Assembly: GCA_004431415.1 (NCBI GenBank)
Contig: QPMI01000477.1
Span: forward strand, 647,618 to 711,617
Source of the DNA: Cyanophora paradoxa
Lineage: Eukaryota; Glaucocystophyceae; Cyanophorales; Cyanophoraceae
Reading direction: 5' to 3'
DNA: 64,000 nucleotides
Shown one piece after another: positions 11,501 to 23,500 of the stretch (within the stretch, counting starts at the first letter, position 1; the number at the start of each line of letters is the position of its first letter). The notes under the pieces were generated by a model. That model saw only the letters and a program-made list of their open reading frames with translations. It was not told the DNA's origin and made no database searches. A program made the translations under genes and the position numbers.

Positions 11501-14500
11501 GCCGGCCCCTGACGACGAGAGCGAGGGGCGGGGCGGCGGGGCGGCGCCGGCGCCGGCGGCCGGGCCCGCGCCGGCGCCGACGGCGGCCTTGGCGTCGACG
11601 AAGGGCGACGCCGACTCGGCCGAGACCGCCGACGCGGCCTTGACGGGTGCCCCATGAACGAGGGCGCGCCGGCGCCGGCGGCGGGGCTGAGGACGGCGGC
11701 CACGAGGGCCTGTGCGAGGGCGGCCGCGGGCGGCGCGGCGTCCCCGGCGGCGCCGGCGGCGGGCCGAACGCGAAGGCGGCGACGACGCTGCCCGGGGCGA
11801 AGGAGACGTCCAGGAGAGCGGCGCGGACGGAGGCGGTGTCGAGGCCCCGGCTCGCCGCGACGAGGGCGGCGGCGGCGGCGGCGGCGCGCTCGCGGAGGGC
11901 CGCGAGCCCTCGGGCGAGAGGCCTCCCACGAAGGCCGCGAAGTCCGCGTCCAGGACGATGCGGGCGAGGGCCGAGCCGCCCGGCAGGCCCGCGACGCCGG
12001 CGGCGGGGCCCGGGGCGGCGCAGCGCGGGAAGTCGGGCGCGCCCGACACGCCCAGGACGACGACGCCGCCGGCGAGGGCGTTGCCGGCGCAGACGGCGTG
12101 CTGCTGCAGCGCCGCGGCGAAGGCCATGCCAGTGGCGGCGACGCCGTCGTACAGGGCGACGCGGCCGTCGGGGCGGCGCTCGAGCTCGAAAGGGGCGCCC
12201 CCGGGATCGCGGCGTCGCCGGGGAGCAGGGCGGGCCGCGCCGCGTCGAGGGCGGCGCGCAGCCCCGCCGCCGAGCCGCCCCCGAAGGCGACGCTGTAGAC
12301 GCGGGCCGGGTAGGGCACCGGCTGCGACACGGCGAGGGCCGTCACGGGGCGGCCGTGGAGGGCCGACCAGGGCGCGGAGAGGGCGGCGGCGAGGGCGCGC
12401 GCGAAGGTGTGCGCCGGGACGACCGAGGCGGCGGGCGAGAGCTCGTGCTGGAAGGTCAGGACGAGAGTGCCGTTGGGGGCGGCCCCGGAGAGCATCGCAG
12501 CCAGCGCCGCGTGCGAGAGCGACGCAAAGGGCGAGCCGCCCTCGGACGACACCGCGAGGACCTCGGAGGCGAGGGCCGACGCCTCGAGCTCGGCCGCCGC
12601 GAGGGGCGCCCCCGCGAGGGCGACGAGCACGGCGGCCTGCCCGTAGGCGAGGCCCTCGGGCGGGACGCTGGCGACGGCGAGGGGCGGGACGGAGAGCTCC
12701 CACGCGAAGGTCGCGGGGGAGCGCGCGTAGGCGTCCAGCGGGCGGGACGGAACCTGCGCCAGCGCCGCGCGCGCGCGGCGACGTCGACGTCAGACCGGGG
12801 CGGGGCGGCGGGGAGGGAGCCCTGGCCCATGGGGCGGACCTTGAGGCCGACGCGGTAGGCGACTGGCCAGAGGCTGGCGACGAAGGCGGGGGCCGGCGGG
12901 GCGGCGCAGAGGGCGGCGGTGTCGTTGAGGACCGTCGCGGGCGTCTGCAGCGCGGAGGCGGCGCGGGCGGCCGGCGTGCTGCCGAGCGGCTCGAAGCGGC
13001 AGGCGACGCCCGGCTCGCCGGCGGGGAAGCCCTGGCCGAGGACGAGGAGCGCGGGCGCCGCGACCGAGGCGCCCGGCTGGCGGTTGAAGACGGCCACCGA
13101 GGCGGCCGGCACGGCGGCCGCGGCGGTGACGCACGGGGCGAGCTCGGGCGGGGCCAGCACGGAGGGCGCGGGGGCGAGCCCGGTGGCGATCGCGCCCTCG
13201 ACGGGCGTACCTGCCGCGGCGGACGCGTCAGGCGCTGCCGCGATCGCGATCGCGAAATTCGAATTTCGCGAAATTCCCGCACCGCGGCAGACGCAGAGGT
13301 CGAGGAGGTGCTGGGCCATCGCCGTCGCCGAGAGGGCGTCGTAGTCGAGCAGGCGGAGCGTGACGTCGCCCCCGGCCGTCGCGAGGTGCCGCAGGAAGAC
13401 CGTCGGGCGGGAGACGCCGAACTCGGCGAACTGCGCCCGCAGCGCCGCGCGCAGCGCCGCCTCGAGGGCAGAGGCGGCGGGCGGCGCGCCGCCGAACGTG
13501 AGGACGACGTCGAGCGGCACGGCGTCGGAGATGGTGATGCCCGAGATGGGGAAGCCGAGGAAGCGGGGCGTGGCGGAGCGCGTCTGGAGCAGCTGGCCCG
13601 CGACGTACGAGGCCGGCATGCGGGAGAGGGCGGGCGGGACGGGCCCCAGCGTGAGCATGACGACGGCGCCGGCGCTGCCCGGCGCGAATTCGGAGTCTCG
13701 GATGGAGGCTTCCGCGGTGCTCTTCGGTACGCCGGGGCGCGCCGTCGCCGCCGCGCGGTCCGCCGCTTCTGCGAGCGCCTGCAGCCGCATGCCCCGCTTC
13801 TCCTCGGCGTTCTTGTTGCCGTAGGCGCGCCTGAAGTCGGTCGAGAGGGCAACGTGCACGAAGGTGTGGCCGTAGGGCATCCCCCTGAGGCGCAGCAGCG
13901 GGTTGGTGCCCGCGGCGGCGCACTCGCGCAGCGCCGGCGCCCGCGCCGCCGTGTCGAGGGTCGACGCGCTAATCACGACGAAGGCGAGGTCGACCACGTT
14001 GCCTGCGCGCGGCGCCGGCGTGAGGCCGGCCGGGCCGCGGTCCGGGGCCCGTGGCGCACCATCGCAGAGGGCGTAGTCGCGCAGCGCCTGCGCGAAGGCG
14101 TGCGCCGTCGTCTGCAGCGTGTCGTACACCTCGACCCGCACGTCGTCTGCCATCGCGCTGCCCACGACCTGCCGCGGCCCTGAGCGGCCGACCACCGGAC
14201 AGAACAGAAAGTTAACCGAAGAGCGCACGGCGACGGAGGGCTGGCCCGGCTCCGGAAGGGCGGCGCCCGGGAAGAGGACGGCCTCGCGGGCGTTGACGAG
14301 GGAGCGGGTGAGGCGCGCCTCGGGCGTCTCGCCCGCAAGGTCCTCAGTGTCCACGAAGGAGACGAGCCGGAGGGCGATCGGGAAGGGCGCGGGCGCCGCG
14401 AGGGAGACCTGGAGGACCTCTGCGCCGCCGAGGCGGGCCCAGGGCCGCGCGAGCGCCGAGGCAAGAGCCCAGGCGAGGGCGCGGGCGGGGAGCAGGCCCG

Positions 14501-17500
14501 CCTCCGGCCCGGCGGCCTGCTGGAAGGCGAGGAGCAGGACCGTCTCGGCGGGCGTCGCGCCGGCCGCCACAGACGGGGCGGAGAACATGGAGGCGAGGAG
14601 CGAGGCCGTCAGGGCGGGGTGCGAGCCGACGGGGGCCGGCAGCGGCAGGCCGACGATGAGGCTCGCCAGGCGCGAGGGCGTCGCGTCGAAGTCCGCCGGC
14701 CGCGCCGCGAGGAGCACGCGGACCGTCGCCTGGCCGTACCGCGCGCCGGCGGCCGCGAACGTGCCGACGGCGCGCGGCGGCGCGGAGACGGACCACGTGA
14801 AGGTCCGCGTGTTGGGCGCGTCGACGGGCGGCAGCGCCGCGCCGGCGGCGAGGACATCGACGCGGTAGGTCGCGTTCCAGAGCTCCGGGAGGAAGCGGGG
14901 GTGCGCGGGCGCGGGGCAACGCAGCCGCGACGCGCTGAGGACCGTTGCCGCCGTCTCCATCGCCGCCGCCGTCGCGGCGCTGCCGACCAGGCGGAAGGAG
15001 CAGCGCGCGGCGTCCGCGGCCGTCAGGTCGAGGTTGGCGACGGTGACCTCGATGGTGGGCGGCGTGACGGTGAAGTTGTCGGGCGGGTAGTACACCACGT
15101 GCCGCGAGGGCGGATCGACGGAGAGGACGGCCGGCCCGCCGGAGCCGGAGCCGCCCGGCAGCGGGCTGGTCGGGTCGACGAGGGCGCCCGACGGCGCGAC
15201 GAGCTTTAGCACCTCGGGCGTGACCTCGACGCTGACCGAGCTGCCCGCGTCGGCGAGGCCCGTGGCGAGGTTGTTCGAGAAGGCCTCGATGCACGAGCCG
15301 CAGCTGATCTGCTGCAGGAAGGCCTGCGCGGCGGCGCCCGCGGGGACCGAGGACGAGGCCGCGAAGACGTACGTGACCTAGCGCGGGGGGTGAGCGGCCC
15401 CGGCTGGCGGCGCGGGGGCGGCGGCTCGGGGCGGGTGGGCGGCGGACCTTGGTGCTCGACGAGCGGAGAGCGCGGCCGCGGCGGGCCGCCGCGCACTGGA
15501 CGGCGACGGACGACGGGTCGACGCCGGCGGTGCTCGCCGCGGCCGCGGCGAGGCCGGCCTGCGTCGGGCCGTCCTGGCACTCGGCGAGGGTGATGGGCAG
15601 CACGACGGCGACCGAGGCGGGCTCGGCGGCACAGGCGAGCGCCGCGGGGGCCGCGGTGGGGAACTCCGCCGCCTCCGGTTGCACGAACGCGCCGGCGAGG
15701 GCCCGGGCGTAGAAGGCGGTCTCAACCGCGAGATGTGCGGTCGAAACCTGTGGAGCGCGCGCGTTCGGGATCGAAAATCGAGAGTGGCGGAGAATCGAGC
15801 CGCACCGAATCAAAGAAGGCAGCAGGGCTGATAACTGCACCGGAGCGGACGACGGTAGGCGCACCAGAGGCGCCTTTGCTGACGTTGTAGGAGATCACGC
15901 TCGACGCGACGACGGAGGCTGGAGGCAGAAAAGCGTCAGCCGACGCGACGCTGTCAATTTGATGCGGAGCAGCTCGTGATCGCGCACCGTTGCTGACAGT
16001 GATCGTCGCGCGCGCGCTGGACGACAGCGGATCTAGCGAGGCGGCCGTCCAGAGCAGGGTGGCAAGGGACGGCGGCAGGCATCCCGCGTCGGACGAGCCC
16101 GACAGAACCGCGTACGAGGCGAAGGCGCCGGGGACAGAGGTGAGGGCGCCCGAGATCGTCGTGTCGCTGTTGTATGTCATCAGCGACCATCAGATACGAG
16201 AAGAGAGAAAGCGGAACGCGGTTGGAGGCCACACACCGGGTAGTATTCCCGTTGGTAGTGCGGAATGTAAGAGAGACGGCCACGCCCGGACGAATAGAGC
16301 GGTCAGAGAGCAAGATGCCTGCGCGCGCCTGAGAATGGGCTACATAAATTTCGAGCAAAGCGCTCACCTGCAAGGCTGCCGACGGTCTCGATAAGCACGT
16401 TCGGCGCCGACGAAGAGGGCGTTTTCGTCACGACAGTGCCCTCAGCGTTTGTGATGCTGTAGCTGACGACGCGGAGGCCGCTGTGGAGACCGAAGAGCTG
16501 CACGGTCGTTGCGCCGGGGTTGAAATCGACGAACTTGGCGAGAACCATGCCCTCTCTGCCGCGCGCGCACGGGGCCATGATCAGCAGCGCGCAGCAAAAG
16601 GGGTGGCCAGAGCAGGAGAAAAGCCGCCCGCACCCTGCAAACTGAGTCGGATTGGCAACAGCTAAGACGGCATACGCGTCGAAGCGAGGTGACGGCGAGG
16701 AGACGGGCAGCGAGCTTGGAGAGGGGCTCGGGCTCGGCGTCTCCGTCGGCGACGGGCTGGGCGACGGGCTCGGGCTCGGCGTCTCGGTCGGCGATGGGCT
16801 GGGCGACGGGCTCGGGCTCGGCGTCTTCGTCGGCGACGGGCTGGGCGACGGGCTCGGGCTCGGCGTCTCCGTCGGCGACGGGCTGGGCGACGGGCTCGGG
16901 CTCGGCGTCTCCGTCGGCGACGGGCTGGGCGACGGGCTCGGGCTCGGCGTCTCGGTCGGCGATGGGCTGGGCGACGGGCTCGGGCTCGGCGTCTCGGTCG
17001 GCGATGGGCTGGGCGACGGGCTCGGGCTCGGCGTCTCCGTCGGCGACGGGCTGGGCGACGGGCTCGGGCTCGGCGTCTCCGTCGGCGACGGGCTGGGCGA
17101 CGGGCTCGGGCTCGGCGTCTCCGTCGGCGACGGGCTGGGCGACGGGCTCGGGCTCGGCGTCTCCGTCGGCGACGGGCTGGGCGACGGGCTCGGGCTCGGC
17201 GTCTCGGTCGGCGATGGGCTGGGAGACGGGCTCGGGCTCGGCGTCTCGGTCGGCGATGGGCTGGGAGACGGGCTCGGGCTCGGCGTCTCGGTCGGCGATG
17301 GGCTGGGCGACGGGCTCGGGCTCGGCGTCTCGGTCGGCGACGGGCTGGGCGATGGGCTCGGGCTCGGCGTCTCCGTCGGCGACGGGCTGGGCGACGGGCT
17401 CGGGCTCGGCGTCTCCGTCGGCGACGGGCTGGGCGACGGGCTCGGGCTCGGCGTCTCCGTCGGCGACGGGCTGGGCGACGGGCTCGGGCTCGGCGTCTCC

Positions 17501-20500
17501 GTCGGCGACGGGCTGGGCGACGGGCTCGGGCTCGGCGTCTCCGTCGGCGACGGGCTGGGCGACGGGCTCGGGCTCGGCGTCTCTGTCGGCAATGGGCTGG
17601 GAGACGGGCTCGGCTCGGCGTCTCGGTCGGCGATGGGCTGGGCGACGGGCTCGGGCTCGGCGTCTCGGTCGGCGACGGGCTGGGCGATGGGCTCGGGCTC
17701 GGCGTCTCCGTCGGCGACGGGCTGGGCGACGGGCTCGGGCTCGGCGTCTCCGTCGGCGACGGGCTGGGCGACGGGCTCGGGCTCGGCGTCTCCGTCGGCG
17801 ACGGGCTGGGCGACGGGCTCGGGCTCGGCGTCTCCGTCGGCGACGGGCTGGGCGACGGCTCGGGCTCGGCGTCTCCGTCGGCGACGGGCTGGGCGACGGG
17901 CTCGGGCTCGGCGTCTCCGTCGGCGACGGGCTGGGCGACGGGCTCGGGCTCGGCGTCTCCGTCGGCGACGGGCTGGGCGACGGGCTCGGGCTCGGCGTCT
18001 CGGTCGGCGATGGGCTGGGCGACGGGCTCGGGCTCGGCGTCTCCGTCGGCGACGGGCTGGGCGACGGGCTCGGGCTCGGCGTCTCCGTCGGCGACGGGCT
18101 GGGCGACGGGCTGGGCGACGGGCTCGGGCTCGGCGTCTCCGTCGGCGACGGGCTGGGCGACGGGCTGGGTGACGGGCTTGGCGATGGGCTCGGTGTCGGG
18201 GGGATGGCGACGATGAAACGCTGGACTTGGCTCAGTTCTGTTCCACCAACCTGTACACTCAGGGTGTAATCTCCAGCAATTAGGTCCGCGGTGGGCAGAC
18301 TATAGGTAGCAGAGCCACTGGTCGTGGCGACTTCATTCGTCAGCGATTGCGCATCTCCACGTTTCACAATAAAGACGACCGTCGTTCCATCTTGCACGAG
18401 ATTGCCATACGCATCCCTGAGAAAATGCGTGATCATGAGAAATAGCGTGTCCAAGCGACAATGCGCGGGGGGGCGAAAAGCACTCACCGCACGGTAGCTG
18501 TCGCGGTGCATAGCTGCGAGGAGCCCGCAATCTGATCCGAGCATCCCTCGAAACTGACGTTGCTCTTGGCAGAGGCCGCCACAGATGGCACGATCGTAAT
18601 GTCGAGCGGGGTGAAGCCTTCCGCGAGAGCAAGCGCGAATTCGCCTGCGAGCTCGCTGCCGACGGCAAAGCCGTAGTGGCCTGCCCCGAGCGACACAGGA
18701 CCCGACAAAAGCGTCGCCGTCGAGTTGAGGGTCAGGGGGAAGTGGTTGTTCTCCGCGAACCGCAGGTTTCCATGCCTGAAACAGGTCAGATTTGCTTCGA
18801 TTGCAAAGAGATCTAGAATATTAATGCCTTCTACTTACCCATCGCGAGCGACAAGAGTAAGGCACGCGCGGCCCGCGCCAGCCTGGACAGACGGATGGAA
18901 CTGCGGGTTCGCCGCGCGTTCTTCGAGAAGGGTGTCGCCCAGAGACTGGTGGGCTGCGAGGGCAGGTGAGGACACGAATCAGCGCGGAATTTTGAATTTT
19001 GCACTGTTGCGATTCGCGCGGGCGTGTTCTTACCGGCTCGGATGCTGATGTGCGGCGTGGTGCTGGGAAGCACAGCCGAGGGCACCAGTGCGCTGTTGAT
19101 GTCGAGCTCAACGCGGTACGCCGCAGCGACGGTGAGCGTGAACGAGGCGGTGAAGGACGCGCCGTCGGCGGCGGCTGACAGCGGCACGGTCTTTTCGAGG
19201 GATTCCGACGCCGCAGCAGTGACGTCATACGTCGGGAATGAGCACGTCTCCAGAGTGAGACTCGCGGTCGAGTTTGCCGTTGCAGATAAGACCCCGGACT
19301 TGTAAAGACGCAAAACAAGCGCGGGGCCCGCATCCGCAGGCGCAATCACGTTCTCAAATTCATCGCTGTTGAGCTCGGTCAGCGAAGAACAAAGGTCGAC
19401 TGCGAGTCGCATTCGCACCGCACGACGGCCTGTGCGATGCATGCGTCTCCGGCAGTCATTGACGTGCATTCGGCGAGGGTCAGTGTTGTCTTGGACGGAT
19501 CGGCCGCCGCAGGCACAACCGAGAATGTCATCGGGCTATTGTCGACATCAAAGTTCCCAATCGTGGCTGTCAGAATGTACGAGCCGGCAGTGTTAAGAGA
19601 CGAGAGATTCGCGGATGCTAGGCCGGAAGATGTCAATGAAGTCTGCGTCCAAATCTGGACATTCCCAGAGCCTCCAACCTTGAAGATCTTGAAGACAACC
19701 GACGAGCCGTCGACAGAGTTTCCAAATTGATCGCGCACAGCCACGGTTGCAACGCCACCCGTGGCGCCTGCGACGAGCGAGGGGGTCCAGTCGACGGACA
19801 GGGCCGATGTGCTGGGATCCGGCGCGGAAGGCGCGATGGAGAACGCCTTCGGACTGCCGCTGATGTGCTCGCCAGCGACAGTGGCAGACGCGACGTACGC
19901 CCCCGCCGCAGTGAAGGTCGCCGGCACGTCGACGGAGACGGTGCCAGCGACAGTCGAATTTGCCGAGTACGTCCAAGGCGCCGAGGCGTCAGGCCCGGAG
20001 ATCGTGAAGGTGACGCTCTGCTCTGGAATTGCGTTGCCAAAGCGGTCTCGGATCGTGGCCTGTGCGAGGCCGATGGAAGCCCCGGGCTTGAGGGAGCCCC
20101 AGGTGAAGGTGACGGCGGATGAAGGCAGGTCGACTGCTGCGGGCTGAACAAAGAGGGTGTACGGCGAATTCCCGACCGCCTCGTTTGCGAGCAGAACCCC
20201 GACGGAGTATTCCCCCGCAGAGCTCTCCGAGAAAGACATCGAGCCAACCCCGTTTTGTCCTACGCTGACGGTGAACTGTCGAACTTGCCGCGGCCGCTGC
20301 GTTGAGACCGGGGACACGATTATCGTGATCTCTGCACGGGTAAATCAGATCTACCACAACGCTTGAGCGCTTCAAATGGACGCACCGACGCCGGCCTGAG
20401 CTGGCGCATCACCTTGCTCGTCCCTAACAGTCACCTCGAAGGCCGCCGTGTCTCCGGCCAGCAGCGATGGCGGAATGCTGGCCGCGCTCTTGCTTGCAGC

Positions 20501-23500
20501 TGGCACGCTGTCCGCTGGGAAAACAGCGACGCTCACACCAGCCGTGGCGTAGCTCCCGGCCTCGAACACCGCCCGCTTGGCGGCCGACCGCACGGTGACC
20601 GAGAACGCGTACGTGGCGCCCGCCGTCTGGAAGAACGAGGCGGGGATCGAGAGAGTCTGCCCCGACGCGGCACCTGAAAGCGCGAGGAGATCGGCGTTAC
20701 GATGGCGCTCCGGGATCCGAGCAATTGCACGCAAATTATTTCAACGAGCGGGCGGCTGCGCACCGAGGAAATTGCTTCCAGCGCAAAGCGCCCTCGACGC
20801 GTCGGCGCAAGTCCACGAGTACGCCCAATCCGACGTTGAGCCCGAGTCGGGGTCGGTGGCGGTCGCCGTCAGCTCCAGGCCACCGGCAATGTTGGTTGGA
20901 ACGAGTACAGTGCCGCTCTTGTCGAGCCTCACCGTTATAGGCGACGGCACGAACCGGACGAGGACGGCACTGGTGGAAGCCAGTGCGAGCGCGTCGTCGA
21001 CCTGGAGATCCGCCCTGAACTGGAGCAGCAGAGAAGGCATCTGGCGCGTATCGATTTGCGCGAGGTCGAGACGCAGCTGCCGGCTGGTGACGTTGGTAAC
21101 TGTCGCGAGGTTGACCCCTGGCGGATCGACGACCGACCACGCAAGCTGGAGCCGCGAGAGCAGGTCGGCGACGGGCTCGCAGCTTGCGAGGGCGACCTCG
21201 CCCGACAGCTCAAGAGCGGCGGTGCGGCGAAGGGAGATCGTCGAAGAGCCGTGAATGGAGGTGGAGACGGTGAGGTCCGACGTCTTGGAAACGCGGACGG
21301 ACGATACCGGCCCGCGGTTGCCGAAAAAGTTGCGGGGCGTGAGAGAGAACTCGAACTCCGCGTTGGAGGGAAGGCCGGCGACGGCGGAGGTCAGGTTGAC
21401 GATCGGTCGGCCCTGCTGCGCGGCGATGGCAGCTTCCAGGGCTGTTGCAGCGGCCGCGGCGCTAGCGGCCGGAGCGTTGAGAACGCGGGCCGACCAGGAC
21501 AGCGTAACGTCGCGGTTCCCGCCTCCGGAGACGGACACGGCCTGCAGAACCAGCTCCGAGCAGGCGCCGATGACGGGTGGCGCGACGGCCGTGGCTGAAG
21601 GCAGGAGAGGCCGCAGTGGCTGCAATAGGGTGGACGTGGCCGTCGACGGCAGCGAGTTTCGAACAGCGGTGAACTGCGGTGTGCTCGCGATGTCAGCGCA
21701 GCGCGGAATTCGAAAGAGATGCGGCGGCTGATGCGCACGAGGACATTGGCCTTGACTGCAATGCTGTCGCCTGGCATGATGGTGCTCTGCGGCCCGAGCG
21801 AGACGACGAGCAGCGAAGGGCTCGGCCAAGAGCAGGATGCTGCGAGGCATGCACATGCGCAGTGAGTCGCATCGCGCAAAGGCCTCGGGCGGGGAGAGTG
21901 CGATCAGGCACCTCCCTCTAGGAGCATGTTGGTCGCCGCTGACAAAACGCGAGCGCAATCCTCGCTGGCGACGTGTCCGTTGTTGGGTTCAACCATATCA
22001 GCCATGTTCGTACTAACATCAAACTGGACATCGATCGAGTCGCCGCTGGGCGCGAAAACAGCCCTGGAGATCGCAGGCACGGCCGCTGCGTGATCATGAC
22101 TAGCGCGTCAGAACTGAACGAAGGGGGAAGTCGCACGCCCAAATTGGTTTTAAAGCCACGCACCCGGCTGGAAGGAAATCACGCTGGAGACTGATTGCTC
22201 GAATGCGGAAGCAACTGAGCTGCGCATAGAGACTGACACGCGGAAGGACCCCGTGGGCACGACGAGCAGGCGCGCTAGGACGCCGTCCCTGGCCGGCGAG
22301 TAGTCGAGCTGGACGGACGGCGGGTGCGCGGACGCCGCTGGCCGCGTCTCCCCGACCGCGGCGACGGAGACCTCGAAATGACTGCTGACGGGGCCCCAGG
22401 TCGACAGATCGATCCTGTTCTTGTACGCATCCCGGACCTGAGCGCATTTCAGCGCGAAACGCCGCAGCGCGTCTAACGCAGCGAGTGTGGGGGGCGCACC
22501 GAAATGCGGAGGACGATTTCGGAGCCAGCGGTCGGTGCGGTAGTCACCGCGGGCGTTAGGACGGTCTGATTAGCATCCGCGGCGGACGGTGTCACGGTCA
22601 TCGCGAGCGGAGCAAAGTCGCTGCCGAGCGTCAGCCTGAAGCTGCCCGCCAGAGTGCTCCCGACAACAATCCCGTAGCGGCCGGCCCCAAGCGACACGTT
22701 GCCAGAAACAATTGATGTCTGGGCGAGGCTCGTTGACGGGGATGCGGCGAGCTCGAGGGCCCAGGGGAATATGCTCTCTACGCCAACTCGAGCGTTGCGG
22801 TAGCTAGCAGCAGAATGAATGTGAGCCGTCGGCGACATTTGCTTGACCGTGAGGCAAGATCGTACGCGTACCGGTCAAGGGCGGCGAACGTGAGGCAGGC
22901 GAGGCCAGCCCCGGCCTGGAATGACGGCGAGAAAGACGCGTTCCGCCCGCGCTCCTCTAACAAGAAGCCATCGGACGTCTGGTCACCTGCGTGTGCCACA
23001 GAAAGGATCGTCAAAAACGCTGAACGAAAACGGGGAACTGCAAGCTACATCTCTTCAATGCGCACCGGCAACGACTACAATGTGCGGAGTGGGCGGTAGC
23101 GAAAGCGGGAGAACGTCGGTATCATTGAGCTTCAAACTGACTACGGCACGGTAGGTCGTTGCTTTTGTCAACGAGAGCGTTGTCGTGAAGGCCACGCCGT
23201 CCGTAGCGCGCGACAGAGTCACAGTGTCGCGCTTCACCTCTGAGGAAGACGAGGGGGCGGTGTACTTCGGGAAAGTGCAGCCATCCAAAGTGACGGAGGG
23301 CGACGACTCAGGCACAGCGGCCGCTGGATCGCGGACGGTTTCAAAGAGCTCCATGAGGATTTCGAGGCTGCTAGATCCGGCCGAAGCGATTAGGTTGTCG
23401 TGCGCGTCCCTGCGAGGCATTTGCTGTTAGAGAGCAGCTGCGCGATCAAATGTGCGGATGCGTTAAAATTGCGCGGACCGAACAAGAACGTCAAGGTTGC

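Noticed and set aside
11712-14183. Long plus-strand open frame of over 800 codons
   Set aside because: Composition is Arg/Gly/Ala-rich, as expected opposite a GC-rich gene. The minus strand has natural protein composition and domain repeats.
16652-18269. CRISPR-like array or plus-strand Gly/Leu/Asp repeat protein
   Set aside because: The 42-bp units are contiguous with no unique spacers and code for a Ser/Pro stalk on the minus strand in continuity with receptor exons; the plus-strand frames are shadows.
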